DNA of 64,000 nt, taken from positions 30,245,054 through 30,309,053 of the forward strand of contig CM043788.1 of NCBI GenBank assembly GCA_023974075.1, written 5' to 3'. Below are positions 50,201-56,818 of this stretch, piece after piece. Under the pieces are notes generated by a model that did not search any database, had not been told where the DNA came from, and saw only the letters and a program-made list of their open reading frames with translations. The DNA is from Chaenocephalus aceratus (lineage: Eukaryota > Chordata > Actinopteri > Perciformes > Channichthyidae). Position numbers and translations under genes: made by a program. Numbering within the stretch: position 1 is the first letter of the stretch; every line of letters begins with the position of its first letter.

Positions 50201-53200
50201 AGTGCAACATCAGTCACCACAACCTTAGAGATATTCAGACCCTTTGAGATAATTAAGTCCAGAGTGTGCCCCTTATTGTGCGTGGGCTCCGTCACATGCT
50301 GAGTCAGTCCATAGCTATCAAGAACACAAAACAGTTCTTTAGCCCCTCTGTCCTGGGGGTTGTCAACATGGATGTTAAAATCACCAACAATGACTAGACG
50401 GTCAAAGTCAATACACACTATAGACAGCAGTTCAGTAAGGTCATCAAAAAAGCTTGCACAGTATTTGGGTGGCCTATAGATATTTAGGAACAGAGCTCGA
50501 GAGGAGCATTTCAGCTGAAGGGCCACATATTCAAAAGAATCAAAGTTTCCATACGATGTCTTCCTGCATTGAATGGAATCATTGAACAGAATAGCAATTC
50601 CACCCCCTTTCTTATGCATTCTTTCCTGACTCATGAAACTAAAGTTGGGAGGGGTTGATTCGATAAGAACAGCTGCACTGTTATTTTGTTCAATCCAAGT
50701 TTCTGTTAAAAACATAAAATCAAGATTGTGCTCAGTGATAAAATCATTGATTAAAAATGTTTTTCCTGCCAAAGACCTGACATTTAATAAAGCTAGTTTA
50801 AGTTTGTTAAACATACTATCAGTCATGTTTTTTGTAACAAGCTGTGGCTGACATGGAATCACTGCTAAATTAGATAAACTCACACAAACGTTTGAGTGCT
50901 TCCTGTATCTAAGATCATTCACCGCTCTTAATCTATTACCTATCAACACAGATATCGGCAAAGCTACTGGCAGGCAGGGCCCGGGCATGTCCTGGAAAGA
51001 GTTGAGAGTGCCATACGCCCTTGAGCCTGGACCCAGCAGATATCAGTTTGCAGATTGTTTTGGTTTGGATGATTGTGGTAGGCATGGTGATGAAGCCGGG
51101 GGAGATGGTGCGCGTCTCTGCTTTGGTGATTTTGGTGGGCGTCGTTGAGGAGCGGGGGTAAAGGACATGCTGCCAGCCCTGCGTATCGCCTTAGTCTGGT
51201 CTTTGAAATCCAGGAAGGAATCGGTGCCAGCCCTCTGTATCTCCTTCTTGTGTTCCACGATCTCCAGGAGGGTGGGCAAGGGCGAAAGGGTGAACGGAGT
51301 ATCCTCAAAGGCGTTGACAGGGGGGGGGGTGACGGGCGGTGGGGACTCCTCCGTGTGTTTCATAGGTCTCCCATAATCAGAACATTCCTCAGGCGGGTGC
51401 AGTGATACTTCTTCAGGGTTTTCTGCGCGATGTGTTGTGTCTATCTCCTGTTTTGATTCCTCTTGCCGCTTGTCCTTGGCAGAGGGAACAGATTGATGAT
51501 GCAGGCAGTTGAATATGTTAGAGATAAACAATTTCACTCCTGACTTGTTCAGGCAAACTCCATTTGCCTTGAAAAGATGTCTGCGGTCCCAGAAAAAGTT
51601 AAAATTGTCAATAAAATGCACAGAATGGTCAGTACAGGCAGTTGAAAGCCAGGTGTTCAGTGCAAACAATCTGCTGAATCTCTCCACTCCTCTTCTGACT
51701 GGCGGTAGAGGGCCACTGATGAACACCTCTGCATTTAGAGAACTGGCAGTTTCCAACAGACATTTAAAGTCTTTTTTCAGCACTTCTGACTCTTGTTTCA
51801 CAACATCATTTGTTCCAATATGTAGTACCACATTCTTCACAGTCGGATGTTCAGCCCCAATATGCAGGATCTTCTCAGCCAAGTCAGAGACTGTATCCTT
51901 AGGAAAACAGAGTACTTTGGTGTTGTTCTTACTACACAGACCTTTTACATCTCTTACAGCAGAGTCACCCACAATCAGAGTTTCAGGCCCAGTCGTTAGC
52001 TTTCCCTCTAGCCTTTTACTTTTGGAGTAGCTATTGGTCCTTACCCTGCTGTGTGAAGAGGACGGGTTATCCAGGTCATCAGAAAGAGATCTCCGGCTCT
52101 CGGTCAGCGGAGCGTATCTGTTCTGGATTGGCACACTTGGTGGTTTAGGAGGATTGTTTGTAGTTCTCCCTTTAGCAGCTGTCCACTGCTGTTTAGGGGT
52201 TGAAGAGGCGCTCCTCTTGGGTGATAACAATGCAGGCCAGCCGGTCGCATCACATATTTCAGAGTGTTGGGCTCTGCCCGTTATCCTTCCTCCCAAATCC
52301 CATGAAAATGATTTACTCTTAGGCTTTGCACCCAGAGAGTTCCAGGGAGGACCACCACTTGTAGATTTATGACCCGGTACACAGCCCTCCTGTTCCTTGG
52401 AATCCTTGTAGCTGCTAACTAGCTGTGAGTTAGCATACCCTTTTCCATTATTTTGCAACACTGGTAAAGTGGTGTCATTCCCACAACATAGTCCATTCAC
52501 TTCCACGTTAACTTCCAGCCGTTGCATTTTCATTTCCAGCACGGCCATCTTCTGTAGAAGTTTGTGGAAGTCATCTGTAGAGAACGGAGGCATTTTTCTA
52601 CCAACTAGCTTAAGCTAAATAGCATGCAGTGCAGTAGCCTACCAGGCTTTAGCTGTTGCTAGGCCACGCTACTGTAAGACTGGGGTCGCCGTAAAAATGC
52701 TGAAATATGGCTGAAAACCTCCGTCTATTTACGAAGATGAACTGTCCCAGTGATAGGTTAATGTCCAGGAGCCACTGCTCGAAGTTTTCAGAGAATAAGA
52801 ATAGGAAAATCAGCATAAAAAGTAAGCAGAGGCAGGAGCAAGCAGAAAAGCGTCTGCACTGTAAGAAAGATAAGCAGAATGCAGATTTATCTCTGGATCT
52901 CAATGTGCTCAGTTTACAAGGGGAATTTACAACACATAGTATACTATGAGTTTAAAATAAATCAACATACTTAAAGTTTCCTTTATGGAGTTCCGAGCAT
53001 GAGGAGGATGTAGAGCAGTGCTTCTCAAAGTGTGGTCCGCGGACCACTGGTGGTCCGTGAGCGCCCCCTAGTGGTCCGTGACTATATTGGTAACATTTCA
53101 TATTTGAAATAAATACATTTATTTAAGTTTTTCGCACTCTCGCGGGAATATCTCCGCAATGGAGCGAGCTTAAGTTTCACTTTCGATTGCATGATATAGC

Positions 53201-56200
53201 CCAGATAAGCACCTTCATCACACATGTTGCCACTTGTTTGTACAATTTTCAGGCGATTTGTAAAAAACGATGTGTTTTTGGATATTTGTGGAGTTAGGTG
53301 GTCCGCGAGTGTTTTTTTATTGGTTAAGTGGTCCTTGGTATGAAAAAGTTTGAGAAACACTGATGTAGAGGATACAAAAGATGCCCAGGTGGGATTAATA
53401 ATAGATGATTGCAACCAGCACAACTAGTAGATCACAATAGAGGGAGCCAAAACTTTTCCATGCACAGCATTTCACAATGTGGAAATGTTTTAAAAAGGAA
53501 AGGGGCGGGTAATACAAAAATATAGGCCTAATACACATACAAATGTATATCAATGGGGATGTATACAGGTAAAAATGCCAAACATATTGCATTTTTTTTT
53601 AATTGACACCATGTGAAAAGAAACCCAAAGTGAATTGATGAGCTCAGCAAAAACGTAATATCAATCTCAAAAGACTAGCAAAAAAGTTGAGGTGTTGTAC
53701 CTTTGTCCGTTCCCAAGATCATTTTGAGACGTCGGCCAATCCTCTATGTGGTGAACCTGCTGATCCCCAGCTGCTTCCTCATCACAGTGGACCTCTTCAG
53801 CTTCCTGCTGCCCCCCCACAGTGTGGACAGATCCTCCTTCAAGATGACCCTCATCCTGGGATACACCGTCTTCCTGCTCATCATGAACGACCTGCTGCCA
53901 ACCACTGGGGAGACTACGCCTCTCATCAGTGAGTCACACCTGCTGTGAAATGTTTACTCATTTTATTCCAAAGAGGTTTTTAAGTGAGTCATTCCTAGCA
54001 TTGGGTGTCATCTCAATTTAATGTAATCTTAATGATGGCTTGTTAAAGTATTAGACGCATATTTTGGTCCAGCTCATGACATTCTGGTCAAATAATTACT
54101 GTTACTTTGAAATATAGTGACAGGGAGGACATTTTCTGTAAAACTTGGCTACTGCTACTTGTTTGATGATAATCAAGCTAGCACTTGGTGACAACATACA
54201 AATTTGAATAATTTATTAACACACACACACACACACACACACGCACGCACACACACATTCACACCATATGCAAAAGGCAACTCTACAACTCTATACAAAG
54301 TATTTATTATAACATTTGTGGATATAGTAGAATTTCGTTGGTAGGCTACTCCAGTCTTAGCTTAGTCAAATCTGAACACACACGATACTTGTATTATCTT
54401 GGGTTCATCATGCATTACAATTACCCGGTGTATCTTTATCCCCGATGTCCATCTCGATTAAACGTCCAAACATCCACATAGAAATCGTAGAAAAAAGTCC
54501 CTCCTCATAATTGTGAAACTCGCCAAAGAATCGCTGTTTTTAAGCTTTTTAAGTATCAAAATAAAGCAGTGATAGTTGTTTCTATATCCATAGGTGCATT
54601 GCAAAATATTCATATTAATAACTAATTCGGCATACTTTTAATTTGCCTATTTTCAAACCAATATATGCTAAAGAAATAAAGGGTTCAAGCTGTAGCCCAC
54701 AGCAGGAGCGGATCTAGAAACATATTCATGGGGTGGCAAGAGGGTGGCAGGAGATTTTGAGGGGTGGCATACCCTGGCAGAAGTATATGCTGATTTAATC
54801 GCAGTCATATCAATCAATGTTAACTTCGGAGATCCACAATATTGATATTTTAACTAAATAACATTAGGTGAAATTATTGTGGCACAACAGTAAATCCTTA
54901 AATATAAATATATAAGGTGGCAGACATAATATAATGAATTTTAAATGAACAAACTGAATGAGTTTGTTTCCCTCTTAGACCAGCAGGGGTACCAAATATA
55001 TGCAGACTGCTGCAATAAGTACATTAATTAACTGTCTCATCGAATCGATGTTTGTCTGAATTAATATGATAATATTAACAATCATATCATTCCTATCAGC
55101 TGTCAATCACTGCATCAGTTAGGGTTAAAAACGTGTATTCAGCTAAAACATATACATCACTGCAGTTATTATCCAGTGGAAAGCCCTTACCTACTGGCCT
55201 AGTTAAATCAAAGTGGTTACTTTTTTTTGGCTGGGCATACACACCGTCTTATTTGACTTTCTCTAAACGGCTTGTTGGAGCTTGTTGGAGCTCTCCCTCC
55301 CCCCCCCCCCCCCCCTTACTCCATTCCAATCACATTCCCACATAAATGATAAAAATGAAACAAAGGATCCAGCTTGACAAAAACCTCAACCTGCCAATGG
55401 GTTTCTCCCTTCTCTGTTCCTCCTTGTATAAAAACGCTTCAATGACTTTGTTTAGTGGGTTTAAATACTGGTTATGGTGTGGTTATTACAGTAGGCACGC
55501 CAGTATTACATATACAAGCAGTTAACAGGTTATTCAAGTTGAATGTAAACAGTATTTCTCCTATGAGATTATAACCAGGATATGACTAAAGAGGGTTGAC
55601 ATGCAGTGGTGGCCCCAGGCTGTCTGAGGAACAGGGGCAACGAAAAATAAAAGGTAATTTTAAGGCAATCCTAGAGGTCATTTGCATTTCCTGCACTTGA
55701 AAGGAGCACCAGGGGCAGGGCACGTTAAAATATATTTTTTACTGGATCACATTTTATACACGGGAAGGGCACCATAGAGGGGAACTTTTACTGCATGTTT
55801 TGAGTCCAGCAGTGCTACGTATGTATCTCACCTAATGAGAAATGTGGTAAATCCTCCCTGATTTTGTTTGATTTTTTTCTTTGTTTACTGCAGATATTTT
55901 CTTCTCCCTCAGTCTCGCTCTAATGGTGGCCAGCCTGTTGGAGACGGTGTTGATCACTTATGTGCATTTCAGCTCGAGTCAGTACAGTGCGGTCCCTCAC
56001 TGGCTCAGTGTCATCGTGCTGCGATATCTAGCTGTCGTTGTCTGTCTCCCTCCAAAGAAAAAGAGCAACAGAGTCACTGTCGTCCTCTCTCCTGCTAAAG
56101 GTTTATTATTATTATTTTATTAAATACAGATATATTCATATTTTACGCAACAATTACAATCTTTCCACTGGTGTACACATGTTGCTCCAGAAGCCCCTTT

Positions 56201-56746
56201 GGTTGGATTGTATTCAAAGTATTGCTGCCATGATTTACCTTATGCAGAGATTTCAAGCAGTAGGATAACAATTGAATGTTTTAAGTGTCCTGATGATCAT
56301 TTTATAGTACACCTGCCATAAATAAACTATTCTTCATACCCATTGGATAATCTATTAGACTGGGAAATAGACGTTTTCCGCACAAGTTTGTCTATGTCAC
56401 ATATGTTCGATTTCAAAGAAGCTGTTCTTTGTTTTTGACAGAAAAAGAAAAGGATTTCAGCTTCAACAACATCTCAGCGATTCATCTTCAGCGCGCCCCT
56501 GGTGAAACATCTCCAGACAAACAGCCTGTGGAGCCGGCCCTGGAAGAACTGAGGAAGCTGAGCAGAGATCTCTTGGCCGTCCGCTTGCAGGTGGACAAAC
56601 ACTTCCAGGGGAGCACCTCCTCTCAGGAATGGCAAATGATCGTGATAGTCATCGACCGTCTGCTGTTCGGCTTGTACCTCGTCTTCATCTTTGTCAGCTT
56701 CATCACTATTATATGTATCTGGAGCAGGAGCAGCTATACAGTTTGA
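29211..56746 (+). CDS. 5-HT3-like Cys-loop channel subunit, copy 4 (intact exons, 22 kb intron 6)
   Basis: 474 aa. Exons: 29211-29265, 29849-30009, 30090-30134, 30591-30697, 30899-31068, 31397-31560, 53718-53928, 55894-56100, 56442-56746. All borders are GT-AG; the donor after exon 8 is GTTTAT, a weak site. The signal peptide is [12 protein letters not shown]. The loop D Trp is in LIW. The Cys-loop is Cys155-Cys169 and loop B has Tyr176. M2 carries Asp271 at -1' and Asp292 at 20'. The MA helix ([17 protein letters not shown]) resembles copy 1. The ligand-binding exons are far from copy 1, yet the pore exon is almost identical to it. Intron 6 contains a nested BEL/Pao element. Correct splicing across 22 kb of repeats is possible in vertebrates but should be confirmed. 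The frame itself has no lesion. Confidence 0.87.
31672..31990 (-). repeat. BEL/Pao 3' LTR
   Basis: In element orientation it begins TGTTGTAAATTCCCC and ends GATTCCCCAATA, so the canonical CA end is TA here, as it is in the partner LTR. Preceded by the target duplication CATAG. Confidence 0.85.
32038..33098 (-). pseudogene. BEL/Pao integrase core and C-terminal domain
   Basis: The stretch shows the rve-type catalytic core ([54 protein letters not shown], with D, D and E) and the BEL-specific C-terminal region (PARHW-like [14 protein letters not shown]). Near 32935-32945 a one-base deletion separates the zinc-binding part from the core. Upstream the domain is cut by the L2 insertion at 33099. 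Confidence 0.8.
33099..35600 (-). mobile_element. 5'-truncated L2-type LINE inside the BEL integrase
   Basis: The 3' end is a TCAA/ATTG tetranucleotide tail at 33099-33119. The 3' untranslated region contains the fish LINE signature GGGAAAAATGGGAGAAACC near 33270. The ORF (stop at 33663) runs through RT with [45 protein letters not shown] and the YADDTQLYL box. It lacks the endonuclease and ORF1, so the copy is 5'-truncated. BEL sequence resumes on both sides with at most a 3-bp shared GTA. Confidence 0.85.
33663..36518 (-). other. Chimeric 951-codon ORF: BEL RNase H/integrase N-terminus fused in frame to LINE RT
   Basis: The open frame starts in BEL RNase H at 36518 ([22 protein letters not shown]) and runs through the integrase zinc-binding start ([17 protein letters not shown]). 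At 35600/35601 it passes without a stop into the L2 LINE from QLERIWRST to FLFDKAYS. The two elements happen to share strand and frame. This is most likely chance from a nested insertion, not a real gene. It has no promoter of its own that I can see. Confidence 0.8.
35601..36518 (-). pseudogene. BEL/Pao RNase H and integrase zinc-binding segment
   Basis: RNase H residues are visible as [13 protein letters not shown] (E), [12 protein letters not shown] (D) and [10 protein letters not shown] (D). These are followed by the BEL linker and the start of the H2C2 zinc motif at RRQY. It is separated from the RT part by a stop near 36671 and from the rest of integrase by the L2 LINE. Confidence 0.8.
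36672..37540 (-). pseudogene. BEL/Pao reverse transcriptase (C-terminal part)
   Basis: Shows [43 protein letters not shown] and the FYVDN box (BEL/Pao RTs usually have YVDD or YVDN). A frameshift near 37410-37450 separates the upstream LVFDSFL piece from the main frame. The N-terminal part lies beyond the L1 insertion. Confidence 0.8.
37664..38524 (+). CDS. L1 ORF1 RNA-binding protein (intact)
   Basis: 286 aa (a second ATG at 37673 is also possible). Residues 1-45 are basic and acidic and unstructured. A coiled coil of heptads spans about 55-140 ([37 protein letters not shown]). The RRM-like core follows ([13 protein letters not shown]), and the C-terminal domain ends near residue 280 ([11 protein letters not shown]). 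L1 ORF1 proteins trimerise and coat the LINE RNA. No stop or frameshift was seen. Confidence 0.85.
   Translation: MLLMPPRKKTTKKGNVLETLSEEDWPPLSQPGLTPGMEHEAGEELSQDKSSGEILSAINNLKKDLKEDFASKCNTVIHSIQSIEGELKQYSGRLTEAEERLGAVEDDTSALNKTTKHLRQQVESLEAKMEDLENRSRRSNVRLIGFPENAEGKDACTFLEKWIPEILGAGSRVPSGRPKPNAPPRALLIKFLNYKDKTKVMSAAYEKGKIHFDKHHIMFFHDVAKETDKKRRAYDGVKTRCRDMGLRYGIQYPSSFRVTHDGNSHLFTSPTDVHTFLEKIKERPRD
38525..39357. other. L1 inter-ORF spacer
   Basis: AT-rich, about 830 nt, with a T15 tract near 38970. No further LINE domain was recognised. It is longer than the spacer of mammalian L1. Confidence 0.5.
39358..43132 (+). pseudogene. L1 ORF2 (endonuclease and reverse transcriptase) with several lesions
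   Basis: The first segment (39358-40737) has the APE endonuclease: [36 protein letters not shown] and [11 protein letters not shown] one-base deletion near 40731 shifts into the RT segment (40743-41642) with [32 protein letters not shown] and [13 protein letters not shown] nonsense TAA at 41640-41642 precedes the same-frame segment 41667-42671. A stop and frameshift near 42671-42690 lead to the C-terminal segment with CFKCND...HCLWEC, the L1 zinc-knuckle-like motif, ending at 43132. It is not functional as read, assuming the sequence is correct. Confidence 0.85.
43415..44249 (-). pseudogene. BEL/Pao protease and N-terminal RT segment
   Basis: The aspartic protease appears as [15 protein letters not shown] (catalytic D in LDDG), followed by the linker with [11 protein letters not shown] and [10 protein letters not shown], typical of BEL Pro-Pol. 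A frameshift near 43800 separates it from the following piece ([14 protein letters not shown] region to [14 protein letters not shown]), where the L1 interrupts the frame. Confidence 0.75.
44255..44844. mobile_element. Solo LTR (Gypsy-type) inside BEL gag
   Basis: A 590 bp segment beginning TGTACGGATG and ending GAGCTTAACA. It is flanked by the 5-bp target duplication TCCCT (44250-44254 and 44845-44849). It contains a TTAAATA promoter-like motif near 44420 and AATAAA near 44757. Taking it out restores the BEL frame across the junction, which confirms the borders. Confidence 0.8.
45591..45640. repeat. 10-bp tandem repeat in BEL gag (5 units)
   Basis: TCAGGAGAGT repeated five times, with a sixth degenerate unit (TCAGTATAGT). 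Its length adds a frameshifting tract between the gag core and zinc-knuckle parts. Confidence 0.9.
46101..46250. repeat. 15-bp minisatellite in BEL gag (10 units)
   Basis: Ten units of GCTGGTACTGCGGCG, the last ones with GCT for GCG, encode the [10 protein letters not shown] repeats of gag on the minus strand. The unit length keeps the reading frame. Confidence 0.9.
47424..47729 (-). repeat. BEL/Pao 5' LTR, first part (split by L2)
   Basis: A direct repeat of 31672-31977 with five mismatches. The remaining 19 bp of the LTR (ACAAGGGGAATTTACAACA) are found at 52916-52934, on the other side of the L2 insertion. Confidence 0.9.
47995..50988 (-). CDS. L2 LINE ORF2: endonuclease and reverse transcriptase (intact)
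   Basis: 997 aa. The APE-type endonuclease occupies about residues 65-300 ([50 protein letters not shown]). The reverse transcriptase follows with [63 protein letters not shown] and the YADDTHIYV box. The C-terminus has the usual L2 end ([35 protein letters not shown]). It nicks target DNA and copies its own RNA. No frameshift or missing catalytic residue was seen. Confidence 0.88.
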   Translation of the reverse strand: MPGPCLPVALPISVLIGNRLRAVNDLRYRKHSNVCVSLSNLAVIPCQPQLVTKNMTDSMFNKLKLALLNVRSLAGKTFLINDFITEHNLDFMFLTETWIEQNNSAAVLIESTPPNFSFMSQERMHKKGGGIAILFNDSIQCRKTSYGNFDSFEYVALQLKCSSRALFLNIYRPPKYCASFFDDLTELLSIVCIDFDRLVIVGDFNIHVDNPQDRGAKELFCVLDSYGLTQHVTEPTHNKGHTLDLIISKGLNISKVVVTDVALSDHSCVFFESSISVHTSVQKEVTTKRCLTENTREMFTQNFSSTLAPANISVNELVDHFNSKIKNVIDAIAPIKVKEVTGKKISPWRKAMTVKTEKRECRKAERRWRKTNLQVHFEIYKERLGLYNLELKNARQSFFSDIITKNKNNARALFATVDKLTNPPVSVASEFLSTRACNDFASFFTDKIQKIRQAVSASASGTANVLSLCPLNINSDIMTQFHQINDKNLEDIIQLLKSSSCCLDIIPTGFFKDVLPCMASELLHIVNKSLHSGIFPQALKTAVIKPLLKKNNLDASVMNNYRPISNLPFLGKIIEKVVFQQLSNFLHLNGCFDVFQSGFRPNHSTETALVKVFNDIHLNTDSGRTSVLVLLDLSAAFDTVDHSILLDRLENWVGLSETVLNWFKSYLNDRNNFVSIGKYTSELKNMTCGVPQGSILGPLLFNIYMLPLAQIMKNNKISYHSYADDTHIYVTISPGDYAPIQTLSKCIEQINDWMCQNFLQLNKDKTEVMVFGAKAERLKVSAELQCAMFKPTDKARNLGVVMDSDLSFNSHIKTVTKSAYYHLKNISRIKRLMSQKDLEKLVHAFIFSRLDYCNGVFTGLTKKSIRKLQLIQNAAARVLTNTKKVDHITPVLKSLHWLPVCQRIDFKILLLVYKALNGLGPKYISDLLLNYEPSRSLRSSGTGQLSVPRVRTKHGKAAFSYYAPNIWNKLPETCRSAATLTTFKSRLKTFLFVAAFI
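51043..52593 (-). CDS. L2 LINE ORF1 with SGNH-esterase-like domain (intact frame)
   Basis: 516 aa. A short N-terminal coiled coil ([19 protein letters not shown]) and a basic, Pro/Ser-rich stretch lead to an esterase-like domain at about 205-365: [10 protein letters not shown] (nucleophile Ser), [22 protein letters not shown] and [11 protein letters not shown]1/L2-type ORF1 proteins, for example zebrafish L2, are known to carry such esterases. The block that normally supplies D-x-x-H reads N-G-V-C, so both Asp and His seem to be replaced. The C-terminus is Pro-rich. ORF1 starts at 52593 after the 5' UTR and ends 54 nt before ORF2. Confidence 0.82.
   Translation of the reverse strand: MPPFSTDDFHKLLQKMAVLEMKMQRLEVNVEVNGLCCGNDTTLPVLQNNGKGYANSQLVSSYKDSKEQEGCVPGHKSTSGGPPWNSLGAKPKSKSFSWDLGGRITGRAQHSEICDATGWPALLSPKRSASSTPKQQWTAAKGRTTNNPPKPPSVPIQNRYAPLTESRRSLSDDLDNPSSSHSRVRTNSYSKSKRLEGKLTTGPETLIVGDSAVRDVKGLCSKNNTKVLCFPKDTVSDLAEKILHIGAEHPTVKNVVLHIGTNDVVKQESEVLKKDFKCLLETASSLNAEVFISGPLPPVRRGVERFSRLFALNTWLSTACTDHSVHFIDNFNFFWDRRHLFKANGVCLNKSGVKLFISNIFNCLHHQSVPSAKDKRQEESKQEIDTTHRAENPEEVSLHPPEECSDYGRPMKHTEESPPPVTPPPVNAFEDTPFTLSPLPTLLEIVEHKKEIQRAGTDSFLDFKDQTKAIRRAGSMSFTPAPQRRPPKSPKQRRAPSPPASSPCLPQSSKPKQSAN
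53016..53362. mobile_element. hAT-type MITE in intron 6 of copy 4
   Basis: 347 bp with terminal inverted repeats CAGTGCTTCTCAAA and TTTGAGAAACACTG. Perfect 8-bp target duplications ATGTAGAG flank it (53008-53015 and 53363-53370). Repeated GTGGTCCGCGGACCAC-type palindromes lie near the left end. No ORF. Confidence 0.88.
53940..55890. other. Intron 7 of copy 4
   Basis: Non-coding. It holds a (CA)n tract (54222-54258), a poly-C run (about 55299-55315), and at 54710-54790 a segment starting AGGAGCGGATCTAGAAA with GGGGTGGC repeats that resembles a hAT end. Its partner end was not found. Confidence 0.5.
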
Positions 56747-56818
56747 TTAACCTAGTGCAACACCTTAAATTAAGATTACTCCTTGATTGACTTTTAAAAA
56801 TATGTATTTTGCAACAAG

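Larger units (their letters stand above)
47730..52915 (-). mobile_element. Full-length L2-type LINE with two intact ORFs, inserted in the BEL 5' LTR
   Basis: About 5.2 kb. The 3' end is at the left, with a CAAGG/CCTTG pentamer tail at 47730-47750. ORF2 (50988-47995) and ORF1 (52593-51043) follow, and a 5' UTR of about 320 nt lies at the right. A short target duplication ACAAGG flanks it (47724-47729 and 52916-52921). Both frames are free of stops, so this copy may still be competent or recently so. Confidence 0.88.
31672..52934 (-). mobile_element. BEL/Pao LTR retrotransposon with four nested insertions
   Basis: Direct LTRs of 319 bp (left, 3' LTR) and its split partner (right, 5' LTR) flank a minus-strand gag-protease-RT-RNase H-integrase order typical of BEL/Pao. 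The whole element is bounded by a 5-bp target duplication CATAG (31667-31671 and 52935-52939) in intron 6 of copy 4. Without inserts the element is about 7 kb. The left and right LTRs differ at 5 of 306 positions that I compared by eye. A polypurine stretch precedes the 3' LTR at about 31991-32005. Coding parts carry stops, frameshifts and insertions, so it is inactive. Confidence 0.9.

Noticed and set aside
54710..54790. hAT-like left end (GGAGCGGATCTAGAAA with GGGGTGGC repeats)
   Set aside because: No matching right end or target duplication found, so no element could be delimited.
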